Shown piece after piece: positions 26,008 to 34,636 of a DNA stretch of 64,000 bases; the stretch's first letter is position 1, and every line of letters starts with the position of its first letter. A program made the position numbers and the translations under genes. The notes beneath the pieces are model-generated. The model did no database searches, was not told where the DNA came from, and saw only the letters and a list, made by a program, of their open reading frames with translations. Source of the stretch: an uncultured Myxococcales bacterium (GTDB taxonomy: Bacteria > Myxococcota_A > UBA9042); the NCBI GenBank assembly GCA_903842345.1, contig CAIMLR010000042.1, forward strand, positions 176,103-240,102, given 5' to 3'.

Positions 26008-27405
26008 CTACTTCTTGTCGCCGCCGAACAGCTTCTCCATCCAGCTCTGCTCTTTGGGAAGCGCGACTTTCTTGGCCGTCACGGGATTGGCCGATGGCGT
26101 CGGACGGCCGCCCAGCGGAATCGCGGTCTTGGACGAGCGCCGCGCCTTCATCGTTCGTTCCTTGTGTTCCAGTTCCTGCATCTCAGAGAGATTGGAGCGG
26201 CGCTGCTCCATCAGGCGCTTTTCCCGCGCCGCGTCAATGTGATTCGGCTGCAGTTCCAGGCACGCCGCGAGGTTGCTCATCACGTGCCGCAACTCACCGT
26301 GCAGCTTGTGCCACACCGCCAGGTAGTACGCTGCTTGGGCGTGAAACGGCGTCTTGGCGTACTGCGTCGCGACTTCATTCCACATCGCCTTGGGACGCTC
26401 AATGCGGTCGATTTCCGCGTTGGCGTTGTTGTTGAAAATCGCCCAGCCGAGCATGACCTTGCAGTCCGCAGCCTCCAGCTTCGTCAACAGCGGCAGCGCG
26501 AGGTCAAGCGCCTCCTGCGCACCGGCCCAGTCGCGGCGATTCAACTGCTGCCGACCGCTGTGCAAATAGATGCGTGCGACTTCCTCGTTGGGCGGCGGCT
26601 CCAGTCCACGCAGGCTCGACACGGCGCGCGTCTGCATGCTCGATGACGTCGCCGGCCCGATCGCCGACTGGCCGCCCGGCGTCGGCCGCTGGAATTGCCC
26701 GGTGCTGCCCAGCTGGGTCGGGATCTGCGCCGTTTGCCGCTGAAACTGGCCCGTGCTGCCGATTGGAGTCGTACCGCCGACCGACGCGCCGCTCGAAGGC
26801 TGGAGCGACTGCCCCGTGATGGCGGGATTCGCCGACGCGATCGGCTGTGGCCCGGATCTTGGACCGCGGCTGAAGGGATTGCTGCCGCTGAGCGTGCTCG
26901 ACACCATCGGGCGGTTCATGGCGCCCGGCGCCGTCGGGCCCTGCGAGGTCGGCACCGGGCGCGCCGGCGCGATCGGCGGCCGTCCCGTCACCAGGTCCAC
27001 CGCGTGCGGCTGAGGTCCGGTCGGCCGCAGCGGCACGCCAATCTGGGAGGTCGCCCGGCTGTTCGCCTGCATCTGCGCCACAACGGCGTCCGAGCGCTCC
27101 ATCGCGGCATGCAGCATCGCCTGCATGTAGGCGCCGCGCTTGGCCGGATCGCCGAGCGTGGCGTTGGCCGCCGTGATCGCCTGAAACGCGAGCGTGGCTT
27201 GGGAACGCAGCTGCGGATTGCCGCTGAACAGCGGGTTGTCCGGATGGACCATCTTGGCGAGGCGAAAATACGCGTCCCGAATCTGCAAAGGCTCAGCGTT
27301 GCGCGGCAGTTGCAGCAGCGTAAAATGATCAGCCTTGGCGGCGATCGCGGCGAGGAGCTGATTTACGACCGCAATCGGGTCCTTGGGGGGCGGCGAACTC
27401 GTCAT
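26008..27405 (-). CDS. J-domain protein with TPR-like C-terminus
   Basis: A 465-residue protein. Residues about 25-95 look like a divergent J-domain ([36 protein letters not shown]); HPD is intact. Next comes a Pro/Ser/Thr-rich linker with a repeated GSTGQFQR unit (two copies). A TPR-like helical part follows at about 285-400 ([34 protein letters not shown]). The C-terminus is basic ([21 protein letters not shown]). J-domains activate Hsp70 ATPases. The gene diverges from purM. ATG 27405 lies just downstream of a good promoter (27450-27478), which rules out the longer ORF to 27591. Confidence 0.8.
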   Translation of the reverse strand: MTSSPPPKDPIAVVNQLLAAIAAKADHFTLLQLPRNAEPLQIRDAYFRLAKMVHPDNPLFSGNPQLRSQATLAFQAITAANATLGDPAKRGAYMQAMLHAAMERSDAVVAQMQANSRATSQIGVPLRPTGPQPHAVDLVTGRPPIAPARPVPTSQGPTAPGAMNRPMVSSTLSGSNPFSRGPRSGPQPIASANPAITGQSLQPSSGASVGGTTPIGSTGQFQRQTAQIPTQLGSTGQFQRPTPGGQSAIGPATSSSMQTRAVSSLRGLEPPPNEEVARIYLHSGRQQLNRRDWAGAQEALDLALPLLTKLEAADCKVMLGWAIFNNNANAEIDRIERPKAMWNEVATQYAKTPFHAQAAYYLAVWHKLHGELRHVMSNLAACLELQPNHIDAAREKRLMEQRRSNLSEMQELEHKERTMKARRSSKTAIPLGGRPTPSANPVTAKKVALPKEQSWMEKLFGGDKK

Positions 27406-27449
27406 GTCACCCGCAGTGGCGGTCGAATCGGGGGCTGACCGCGAGTGGT

Positions 27450-27478
27450 ACATTAGTGTGACAACTGTCATGTGGCAA
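27450..27478 (-). promoter_or_regulatory. Promoter of the J-domain gene, with palindrome in the spacer
   Basis: Reading the minus strand: TTGCCA (27478-27473), a 17-bp spacer, then TAATGT (27455-27450). The spacer holds TGACAGTTGTCA (plus 27459-27470), a perfect palindrome with a 2-bp centre. A repressor bound there would block RNA polymerase. Confidence 0.55.
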
Positions 27479-27533
27479 TCGGCAAGTGCAGCGTCCGGGA
27501 GAATTTGTTGGCGGTTTTTGTCGGCGGCGGCGG

Positions 27534-27560
27534 TTGACCCAAGTGCGGGCTTGCGATACT
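27534..27560 (+). promoter_or_regulatory. Possible purM promoter
   Basis: TTGACC (27534-27539) and GATACT (27555-27560) with a 15-bp spacer, which is shorter than ideal. The ribosome binding site AGAGGAG follows closely before GTG 27584. Confidence 0.35.
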
Positions 27561-27583
27561 CGGCAGCGTCAGAGGAGTACCCC

Positions 27584-28627
27584 GTGACCAAGAAGCCGTT
27601 GACCTATGCAGAAGCTGGTGTGGACATCGACCGCGGCGACGCGTTCATTGACCGGATTGCGCCGTTTGGCAAAGCCACCCACCGCCCCGGCGTGATGGGC
27701 GGAATCGGCGGATTCGGCGGGCTGTTCGCGCTCGGCGACCGCTACAAGGATCCCGTTCTCGTGTCGGGCACGGACGGCGTTGGCACCAAGCTGAAGCTCG
27801 CCTTCCTGACCAACCGCCACACCACAGTCGGCATCGATCTCGTCGCCATGTGCGTGAACGATGTCCTCTGCTCCGGCGCTGAACCGCTGTTCTTCCTGGA
27901 CTACTTCGCCACCGGCAAGCTGGAACTCGACGTCGCCGCGGCGGTCGTCGGCGGGATCGCGACGGGCTGCCAGCAGGCCGGCTGTGCCTTGCTTGGCGGG
28001 GAAACTGCTGAATTGCCGGGCTTCTACGCCGATGGCGAGTACGATCTCGCTGGCTTCGCGGTGGCGGCCGTCGAGAAGGCCGCGATCCTGGACGGCAAGG
28101 GCGTCCAACCGGGCGACGTGATCATCGGCCTGCCCTCGAGCGGCCTGCATTCCAACGGCTTCTCCCTGGCGCGCAAGGCGCTGCTGGAAGTGCGTGGCCT
28201 GGATCTCTTTGGCCCGTCGGTGGGCGGCAAGCACGCCGATCTCGCCGCGGAGATGCTGGAGCCGACGCAGATCTACGTGAAGCCGGTGCTGGATTTGCTG
28301 GCGCACGAGCCAGTCCGCGCGCTGGCGCACATCACGGGCGGTGGGCTGCCGGGCAACGTGCCGCGCTCCCTGCCCGCGGGGACGCGCGCGGTTTTGCACC
28401 GCGACAAATGGCAGGAGCCGGCGATCTTTCAGGCCATCCGCGAGGCGGGCGTGGAAGATTTGGAGATGCAGCGGACTTTCAATCTGGGTCTCGGCATGAT
28501 CGCGGTGCTGCCGGCGGATCGCGTCGCGGCGAGCCTCGCGCTGCTGGCGGGTCACGGCATCGCGGCGACGGTCGTCGGCGAGATCGTCGCGGCGGATTTG
28601 GCCGAAGCGGATTGCATCGTCATCTGA
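27584..28627 (+). CDS. purM: Phosphoribosylformylglycinamidine cyclo-ligase
   Basis: PurM (AIR synthetase) closes the imidazole ring in purine synthesis with ATP. The 347-residue protein starts [25 protein letters not shown] and shows [63 protein letters not shown] and [10 protein letters not shown], all standard family motifs. GTG 27584 has AGAGGAG 6 bases upstream. No purN is adjacent. Two secreted helical proteins follow on the same strand. Confidence 0.97.
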   Translation: MTKKPLTYAEAGVDIDRGDAFIDRIAPFGKATHRPGVMGGIGGFGGLFALGDRYKDPVLVSGTDGVGTKLKLAFLTNRHTTVGIDLVAMCVNDVLCSGAEPLFFLDYFATGKLELDVAAAVVGGIATGCQQAGCALLGGETAELPGFYADGEYDLAGFAVAAVEKAAILDGKGVQPGDVIIGLPSSGLHSNGFSLARKALLEVRGLDLFGPSVGGKHADLAAEMLEPTQIYVKPVLDLLAHEPVRALAHITGGGLPGNVPRSLPAGTRAVLHRDKWQEPAIFQAIREAGVEDLEMQRTFNLGLGMIAVLPADRVAASLALLAGHGIAATVVGEIVAADLAEADCIVI

Positions 28628-28657
28628 GCCCTGCGCCACAACATCGCGAGGAACGAA

Positions 28658-29659
28658 ATGCTGGGTTTTTTGATGCGCACGGCGCTGGTGACTGCGGTAC
28701 TGGTGGCGCCGCTTTCGGCGTATGCCGGCAAGCCCAAAGGCAAACCCGTGGCGAGCCCAGAAGCGGCGGCGCCGACGGCGCTCACGCGTCTCAAGGCCGC
28801 GGTGGACAAGACCTGTGGCGTCGTCGACCAATTCATCCGCGACGTGAAGGCTGCGGGCGATGACACGCAGCGGCTGACCGACATCGGCCGGCGCTTCCAG
28901 ACGCAGATGCAGGCGACGGAAGTGGAGATGGAAGCCTTGCAGAAAGTGATGGACGTCGCGCAGCGGGCGGCGGGCGAGGACTACGGCCGCGACAAGCTGG
29001 GGCCGCGGATCGAGGCGATGCAGGCGGCGCTGGAGCTGGTGGCGCAGGCGGTGGAGGGTGAAGGCGAGGACGACAAGCCGTCGCCCAGCGACCATGCCCC
29101 CGCGGCGGAGCGCTTTCGCGCCGAGATCGCCAAAGCGGTGACGGACGCCGAGGCGCTGCAGCAGCTGGCGCGCGGCGCTGGACATGACGCCGCCAAGCGC
29201 GAGGAAGTGCGGCAGCGGATGGCCGCGATTGGCAGCCAACGCAACGCTGCGTATCAGGCGGTGCGGCAGGAAACGGCGATCGGCAATCCGCGGCGGCTGT
29301 TCAAGGAATCGGCCAAGATGCTGGAGCCGAAACTGCAGCGCGTCGAGCGCCTCTTGCGGCTGGCGCTGCTGCCCCAGTGCCCGGCGTTTGAAGAGGAAAA
29401 GCTGACGGTCGCGGAGATGGCCGCCGACGCGCGGCGGCTTGTCGATGAGCTGGCGCAGGTCAACGACGCGGCCGGTCTCGAGGCGCTGAAGGGCCGTTTC
29501 GCCCATGCCGTCGCGGGGCTGGATACGCTGGGGTGGCAGAAGCTGGCCGCGGATGAACGGCAAGAGTTGGCGGCGCTGGTGACGGAATCCGTGTCCGTGG
29601 CGACCGACCAGTTCATGGAACGCGCCGACGCGCTGCAGCAAAAGTTCGCCGCGCCTTAG
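28658..29659 (+). CDS. Exported helical protein, paralogue A
   Basis: A 333-residue protein with signal peptide (ALVTAVLVAPLSAYAG) and an almost all-helical, charged mature part likely to form coiled coils. AGGA lies 5 bases before the ATG. Shared patterns with the next gene (at 29726) are VDK in the first helix, FQT, ERLLR and a C-terminal GW followed by ADE...E...A...ES. These show the two arose by tandem duplication. The function is unknown; no metal site or active-site motif is seen. Confidence 0.75.
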   Translation: MLGFLMRTALVTAVLVAPLSAYAGKPKGKPVASPEAAAPTALTRLKAAVDKTCGVVDQFIRDVKAAGDDTQRLTDIGRRFQTQMQATEVEMEALQKVMDVAQRAAGEDYGRDKLGPRIEAMQAALELVAQAVEGEGEDDKPSPSDHAPAAERFRAEIAKAVTDAEALQQLARGAGHDAAKREEVRQRMAAIGSQRNAAYQAVRQETAIGNPRRLFKESAKMLEPKLQRVERLLRLALLPQCPAFEEEKLTVAEMAADARRLVDELAQVNDAAGLEALKGRFAHAVAGLDTLGWQKLAADERQELAALVTESVSVATDQFMERADALQQKFAAP

Positions 29660-29725
29660 TCAAAAAAGCCAAGACAGGTCAGAGATTCTGGCCCAGGCCC
29701 TTCGTCGCGGCCAAAGGATTCCGAC

Positions 29726-30697
29726 GTGAAGCTGACTCCCCTCCTCGCCGCCGTGTGCCTCCTGCTGCCCCTGCCCGCGCGCGCGAAGCCGCCCGCCGAG
29801 GCGCCCGCGCACGCGCCCGACTCCGCCAACCTGCGACGCGCGAAGGCGACCGTCGACAAACTGACCAACCGGCTGACAACGATGGTCAAGCAGGCCGAGG
29901 CGCCCGGCGCGGACGTGGCGAAAGTGCAGGCGCTCGTTGCCGAATTCCAGACCCACGTGACCGCCCAGCGGCAGGAATCCGACGCGGTGGAAAAGCTGCT
30001 CAATGAGGACGAGAAGGCCCAGGTCGGCCGGTACATTGCCGAAAAAGTGACGCCGCTGCTGGCGCGGTTTGAGGCCGTCTACAAGCGCGTGCAGAACGAG
30101 GCGGACCCGCATCGGGAGGATCGGCAGAAGGCGCTGCTGGCCAGCGTGGAGGCGCTCGGTCAGGAGGCGGAAGCGGTGGTGCTCGCGGCCAAGGACGCGG
30201 GCAAGGATGCGGCGAAGCGCGCCGCCATCGTGGAAAAATTGGAGAAGCTGGAGGTGACGCAGCACACGCTGTACCACGCCGGCATCGCGGAAGTGCAGGC
30301 GGCGGCCGGCCGGGAACAGTGGGAGAGCCTGTTTGCCGGGCAAGTGGAGCGGCCGATCCTGCGCGCGGAACGGCTGCTGCGCATGGGCTTGCAGGCCGCG
30401 AGCGCGGAATACCAGAAGGCGCTCAAGCAGATGGCGGACCTGACCAAGCAAACGGACGCGCTGCATGGCGAATGGCACGCCGCGCAGGATTGGGCGGCGC
30501 TCAAGGTGCTGCAGGAACGCGAGACGACGCTGCAGGCCGCCGTGCAGAGCCTCGCCCAGGGCTGGCGGCTGCTGCCGGCGGATGAAGCGCTGGAGCTCGA
30601 CGCCGTGGCGCGCGAGTCGCTGGTGCCGGCGGTGGAGCGGATGACCCAGGATTCCGTGGAAGCGCGCAAGCGCGTGCCGGCCGAGCCGACCAAGTAG
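29726..30697 (+). CDS. Exported helical protein, paralogue B
   Basis: A 323-residue protein with signal MKLTPLLAAVCLLLPLPARA and a long helical, charged mature domain. It resembles the upstream gene in length, helix order and spaced motifs (ATVDKLTNRLTT, EFQTHVTAQ, RAERLLRMGLQ, GWRLLPADEALELDAVARESL). The pair lies 66 bp apart behind purM. A periplasmic filament, spacer or scaffold role is possible, but nothing in the sequence proves it. Confidence 0.75.
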   Translation: MKLTPLLAAVCLLLPLPARAKPPAEAPAHAPDSANLRRAKATVDKLTNRLTTMVKQAEAPGADVAKVQALVAEFQTHVTAQRQESDAVEKLLNEDEKAQVGRYIAEKVTPLLARFEAVYKRVQNEADPHREDRQKALLASVEALGQEAEAVVLAAKDAGKDAAKRAAIVEKLEKLEVTQHTLYHAGIAEVQAAAGREQWESLFAGQVERPILRAERLLRMGLQAASAEYQKALKQMADLTKQTDALHGEWHAAQDWAALKVLQERETTLQAAVQSLAQGWRLLPADEALELDAVARESLVPAVERMTQDSVEARKRVPAEPTK

Positions 30698-30809
30698 CCG
30701 ACGCGGCCGGCGACACGCTGTGCTCGGCAGTGCAGGCGACCTCCGCTGCGGTTGTCAAATGCAGCATGTCGGACCGACGAACTTTGCCATCGGCCGCAGG
30801 TCAGCCTGG

Positions 30810-30986
30810 CTAGATCTCGACCATGTCAAAGTCTTCCTTGGCTGAACCACAATCGGGACAGCACCAGTCGCCGGGGATATCCGCCCAGCGCGTGCCGGGC
30901 GCGATACCTTCGTCGGGCAAACCAGCCGCTTCGCTGTACTCAAAACCGCAGACAATGCAGCGGAACGTCTTGAAATCATCAGCCAT
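30810..30986 (-). CDS. Rubredoxin
   Basis: A 58-residue electron carrier. The protein shows both Fe-binding Cys pairs: [14 protein letters not shown] and [12 protein letters not shown], separated by the conserved [15 protein letters not shown]. It binds one iron in Cys4 geometry and donates electrons to rubrerythrin or other reductases. GGAGGTGA lies just before ATG 30986, and the start overlaps the rubrerythrin stop (TAATG), so it is translated with it. The two together restore the rubredoxin domain that this rubrerythrin lacks. Confidence 0.95.
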   Translation of the reverse strand: MADDFKTFRCIVCGFEYSEAAGLPDEGIAPGTRWADIPGDWCCPDCGSAKEDFDMVEI

Positions 30987-31480
30987 TACTTCACCTCCAA
31001 GCCAGCCAGGGCATCGCGGTAATGGCCCGCATGCCGTTCTTCAATCCGCGCCAGCGCGGCAAAACGCCGCTCGGCCTTCTTCACGATCCCTTGATTCAGG
31101 TGCGCGGCAAACGCCTCCGCGTGCTCCTGCGACTCCGCAATCTGCGCGTCGATTTCCGCCAGCGCCGGCGCATTGCCCTCAGCCTCCGCTTCCCGGCGGA
31201 ACTGTGGGTACATCTCCGTGTACTCGTGCGTCTCGCCGGCGATCGCCAGCTTCAGGCACGCGGCGGGAGTCAGCTTCTGCTCGCTGAGCAGCAACTCCAG
31301 ATGCCCCCACGCGTGCTGCACCTCCTGATCCGCCGTCGCCTCAAAAAGCTTGGCCGTCGCCTCGTCGCCCGCCTGCCGACAAAGTTTGGCAAAATAGCGG
31401 TACTTGATGTGCGCCATCGACTCGCCGGCCAGCGCCGACTCCAAATTCTGCCGCGTTCGCTGCTGTTGTTCCTGCATCAT
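30986..31480 (-). CDS. rbr: Rubrerythrin (ferritin-like, no rubredoxin domain)
   Basis: A 164-residue diiron peroxidase that reduces hydrogen peroxide. The ferritin-like fold has iron-ligand motifs: [48 protein letters not shown] and [14 protein letters not shown]. Classic rubrerythrin is about 190 residues with a C-terminal rubredoxin domain; here that domain is a separate overlapping gene downstream. GGAGGAGG lies 5 bases before the ATG. It follows oxyR by 111 bp, behind an OxyR box and promoter. Confidence 0.93.
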   Translation of the reverse strand: MMQEQQQRTRQNLESALAGESMAHIKYRYFAKLCRQAGDEATAKLFEATADQEVQHAWGHLELLLSEQKLTPAACLKLAIAGETHEYTEMYPQFRREAEAEGNAPALAEIDAQIAESQEHAEAFAAHLNQGIVKKAERRFAALARIEERHAGHYRDALAGLEVK

Positions 31481-31529
31481 GAACTCCTCCTCCGGGTGTT
31501 GTTGCCAGCGTCATGCCGGCGTTGAGAGA

Positions 31530-31558
31530 AGAATAGGTGGCAATTTGCGATAAGGAAA
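31530..31558 (-). promoter_or_regulatory. Promoter of rbr-rubredoxin
   Basis: On the minus strand TTTCCT (31558-31553) acts as a weak -35 and TATTCT (31535-31530) as -10, 17 bp apart. The -35 abuts the OxyR box, the placement expected for activation by OxyR. Confidence 0.55.
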
Positions 31559-31595
31559 ATGGATTGTTTCTATGCCGGCGATAGGTCGCGCCTAT
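31559..31595 (-). promoter_or_regulatory. OxyR binding site (four half-sites)
   Basis: On the minus strand the order is ATAG-N7-CTAT-N7-ATAG-N7-CCAT, matching the published OxyR consensus ATAG-N7-CTAT-N7-ATAG-N7-CTAT at 15 of 16 fixed bases with exact spacing. It overlaps the oxyR stop codon and ends next to the rbr -35 box. Confidence 0.85.
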
Positions 31596-32518
31596 GGACG
31601 ATGTGCCGAGGGCATCCGCCCGCGCACGAGCGCATGGTCCAGGGCTTGTTGCAGCAATTCCAGCACCTTGGTGCGCGCCGACGCCCGGCGCCACGCCAGC
31701 AGGACGCGGCGATGTTGGATCGGCGCCAGCGGTCGCAGCACCAGATGCTGATGGTCGCCTTGCGACACCGCCGTCGCGGGCAGCACGGTCACGCCCACAC
31801 CCGCCATCACCATGTGGCGAATCGTCGTCAGCGAGCTGTTGCGCAGCGCGTGGACAAGCGCCGAGTCCGTCTGGACCTCCCGGTTCAGGTCCGGGCAGGC
31901 TTGGAGCACCTGATCGCGAAAACAGTTGCCGGGCGTCAGCAGCAGCACCGTCTCGCGCATCAGCATCTCCGGCGTGACGACGTCGACATCCGCCCACGCG
32001 TGGCCCAACGGCGCGGCGGCGACCAGCGTTTCCTCGTACAGCGGCTGCGTCGCGATCCCGGGCTCGGCGAACGGCTCAGCGACGACGATCGCGTCGAGTT
32101 CGCCGTTGTTCAGGCGCTCGACGAGCTGCGCCGTCAGGCCTTCTTGCATCAGCAGTGGCAAATGCGGCGCGAGCGCCTGGATTTCCGGGACCCAGTGCGG
32201 CAGCAGATAGGGACAAATCGTGTAAATGAGTCCGAGGCCAAACGGCACCACCAGCGGATCCTGGGCGGCCTGCGCGAGCTTGTGCACCTCACCCGCGGCA
32301 TCCAGCACGCGCTGCGCCTGGGCGACGATCGCGTGGCCAAGCGGCGTCACGGTCACCGTCGGCGTGTCGCGGTCAAAGAGCACGACGCCGAGTTCATCCT
32401 CCAACTTGCGCACCGCCGCGGACAACGCGGGCTGGCTGACAAAACACGCCTTCGCCGCGCGACCAAAGTGCCGCTCGTGGGCAACCGTGACGATGTATTT
32501 GAGTTCCTGCAGCGTCAT
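31592..32518 (-). CDS. oxyR: Hydrogen peroxide-sensing regulator OxyR (LysR family)
   Basis: A 308-residue LysR-type regulator. The N-terminal winged HTH reads LQELKYIVTVAHERHFGRAAKACFVSQPALSAAVRKLEDELG. The redox pair is at Cys199 and Cys208 in PGNCFRDQVLQACPD, identical in number and spacing to E. coli OxyR, so it should sense peroxide by a disulfide. GAGG lies 5 bases before ATG 32518; an upstream in-frame extension is not supported. It lies directly upstream of rbr-rubredoxin with an OxyR box between, so it probably activates them. Confidence 0.95.
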   Translation of the reverse strand: MTLQELKYIVTVAHERHFGRAAKACFVSQPALSAAVRKLEDELGVVLFDRDTPTVTVTPLGHAIVAQAQRVLDAAGEVHKLAQAAQDPLVVPFGLGLIYTICPYLLPHWVPEIQALAPHLPLLMQEGLTAQLVERLNNGELDAIVVAEPFAEPGIATQPLYEETLVAAAPLGHAWADVDVVTPEMLMRETVLLLTPGNCFRDQVLQACPDLNREVQTDSALVHALRNSSLTTIRHMVMAGVGVTVLPATAVSQGDHQHLVLRPLAPIQHRRVLLAWRRASARTKVLELLQQALDHALVRGRMPSAHRP

Positions 32519-32677
32519 CTCGACCTCACTCGGCAAGGTCGACGGCGGCGCTGAAGTTGTCAAGGACCGCGGCGGGCGCGTCGCGAATTCTGGTAAAGTG
32601 GCCGCGATCTTGCGGCCCGTCCACTCGCGGGGTAAGTTCGTGCAGCTGTCGCGGCGGCTAGTCTTGCAGGTGGACCC

Positions 32678-33160
32678 ATGCCCAGGCGCTTTCCGTCCGA
32701 TACGAAGCACAAACCGGGCGCCGCGTCGGCCGCGGAACCGCTGATTGACGCGGAAGAGACGACGCACCGCTATTCCAGCCATGCGCTGGCTGAGATCCGC
32801 TCCGCCATCGCGCAGGCGCAAGCCGGGGCGGAGACCGCCGCGCCCGTTGCGGCGCCCTCGGGGCGAATGCCATCTGAGGCGGTACCCAGTTGGTCGCCTG
32901 AACTGCCGCCAATGGCCGCAACGGAAGCGCCCGGTACGACGGAAGTCACGCAGCGCTATGCGGATCGCAGCGTTGCGGGCATTCGCGCCGCGATTGCAGC
33001 CGCGCGCGAAGCGGAAGCCGGAGCGCCCACGGCGCGTGCCGCCGCGCGTTTTGCCGCCGACGAGGCGCCGGTCGTGAAAGTGCCATCCATGATTCTGGAC
33101 CCGCGAACCGGAACCTTGCCGGAAGACGCCGATCGCGACGACAAGCCGGGGCCGGAATGA
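32678..33160 (+). CDS. Small protein with duplicated TxRY-IRxAI motif
   Basis: A 160-residue, Ala/Pro-rich soluble protein of unknown family. It contains an internal duplication: residues 29-47 read THRYSSHALAEIRSAIAQA and residues 91-109 read TQRYADRSVAGIRAAIAAA. The Thr before RY and the helix after it are kept. It precedes the kinase gene with a 4-bp overlap (ATGA), so the two are coupled. AGGTGG lies before the ATG. The repeated Thr could be a target of the adjacent kinase (inference). Confidence 0.7.
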   Translation: MPRRFPSDTKHKPGAASAAEPLIDAEETTHRYSSHALAEIRSAIAQAQAGAETAAPVAAPSGRMPSEAVPSWSPELPPMAATEAPGTTEVTQRYADRSVAGIRAAIAAAREAEAGAPTARAAARFAADEAPVVKVPSMILDPRTGTLPEDADRDDKPGPE

Positions 33161-34632
33161 AGCAGTGTCCCGTGTGCCAAGCCACCTATCCGGACGAGCA
33201 GCGGTATTGCGGCCAGGACGGCAACGTTCTCGTCGATTTTGAACCCGTCGATCCCCTGATCGGCGTCGTCGTCGGCGGCAGCTACCGCCTGCGCAAGCAC
33301 CTCGGCACGGGCGGTTTTGGCACGGTCTACCTCGCGACGCATGAACGCCTGCCGATGATGGTCGCGGTCAAGCTGCTCAATCCCGGGCGCACGGTCGACC
33401 CGTCCATGGTCTCGCGTTTCCGGCTGGAAGTGGAAGCTGAGGCGCTGCTGACGCACCCGAACATCGTGCGCGTTCTCGATCACGGCCAGGATCCCGTTGC
33501 CGGGTTCTTCATCGTCATGGAGCACCTGAACGGCCGCGATCTGGCCAAGTTGCTCGACGCCAAGCAACACCTTGGCGTGCTTGAAATCTTCGCGCTCGTG
33601 GAGCAAACGGCGTCCGCGCTCGACGCCGCGCACAAGGCCGGCATCGTGCACCGCGACGTCAAAGCCGAGAACCTGTTCCTCGTCGATGATCGCACGCGGC
33701 CCGAAGGCTTCCTGCTCAAGGTGCTCGATTTTGGCCTCGCCAAGCTCACGCGCAACGCCGTGACGCCGCACGGCCAGACGGTGCGGGCGCTTGCCCACCG
33801 CAGCAGCGCACAGCGGACTTTTGGCAGCCCGGCGACGATGGCGCCTGAAGTCGCGACGGCCGGCCACATCGATCACCGCGCCGACATCTACAGCCTGGGC
33901 GCGGTCGTGTTTGAGCTGCTGACCGGCCACATCCTGTTTGAGGCCAAGACGCTGGACGAGATGTTGTTCAGCATCGTCAACAAGCCCGCGGTCGTACCGT
34001 CGGTGATGCAGGGCGGGGAGTGGGTGCCGGCGGCGCTTGACGAAGTCGTGCTGTCGATGCTGCAGAAGAACCCGCTGAACCGGCCGCAAACGATGGCGGA
34101 AGTGCGGCGACTGTTTGAGAAAGCGCGGCCTGAGGCGGAAATCGCGTGGTCGGAATGGTTCCTGCCGGGAGGGCTGGCTGGCACGGCCTCGCCGCGGCGG
34201 CGGGTGTCGGCGACCGCGCTGGGGCAGCCCGTGCAAGTGACGGTGCGACGCGAGCGGCCGCTGGTGCTGACGATCGACGACGACCGCGTGATGCGCGGGC
34301 TGGTGCGGACGCTCGTGGTGTCGACCGGCTGCGACTGCGAGGCGCTCGAAAGCGGGGAAGCGGCGCTGGACTGGCTGCGGCGCAACCCGCCGCCGGATGC
34401 GCTGATCTGCGACGTGCTGATGCCCGGCATGGACGGCCTGACGCTCGTCGACACGGCGCGCGCCAACGGTTTTCAGGGGCCGGTGGTCTTCTGTTCCAGC
34501 GTCGTTTCAGCCCGGCTACGCCTGGAGACGGCCGGGATGGGCCGCGCGTGGTGCTTGGACAAGGCCATGGAAATGCACAAAATTCCTGAAACTTTGCGGA
34601 TCGCCGGTGTAGCGCCGCCATCCGGAGCGTGA
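33157..34632 (+). CDS. Ser/Thr protein kinase with zinc ribbon and C-terminal REC domain
   Basis: A 491-residue signalling protein. A Cys4 zinc ribbon (CPVCQATYPDEQRYCG) lies at residues 4-19. The kinase domain has a Gly loop LGTGGFGTVY, VAVK, HRDVKAEN (Asp167), DFG in VLDFGLAK, and APE. All catalytic motifs are intact. After a short linker, residues 370-485 form a response-regulator receiver: TIDDDR acid pair, phospho-acceptor Asp419 in CDVLMPGMDG, and Lys469 in LDKA. So a phosphorelay input sits on the same chain as a Ser/Thr kinase. There is no transmembrane helix. The hybrid histidine kinase starts 4 bp after it and is a likely donor. Confidence 0.9.
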   Translation: MKQCPVCQATYPDEQRYCGQDGNVLVDFEPVDPLIGVVVGGSYRLRKHLGTGGFGTVYLATHERLPMMVAVKLLNPGRTVDPSMVSRFRLEVEAEALLTHPNIVRVLDHGQDPVAGFFIVMEHLNGRDLAKLLDAKQHLGVLEIFALVEQTASALDAAHKAGIVHRDVKAENLFLVDDRTRPEGFLLKVLDFGLAKLTRNAVTPHGQTVRALAHRSSAQRTFGSPATMAPEVATAGHIDHRADIYSLGAVVFELLTGHILFEAKTLDEMLFSIVNKPAVVPSVMQGGEWVPAALDEVVLSMLQKNPLNRPQTMAEVRRLFEKARPEAEIAWSEWFLPGGLAGTASPRRRVSATALGQPVQVTVRRERPLVLTIDDDRVMRGLVRTLVVSTGCDCEALESGEAALDWLRRNPPPDALICDVLMPGMDGLTLVDTARANGFQGPVVFCSSVVSARLRLETAGMGRAWCLDKAMEMHKIPETLRIAGVAPPSGA

Positions 34633-34636
34633 AGCG

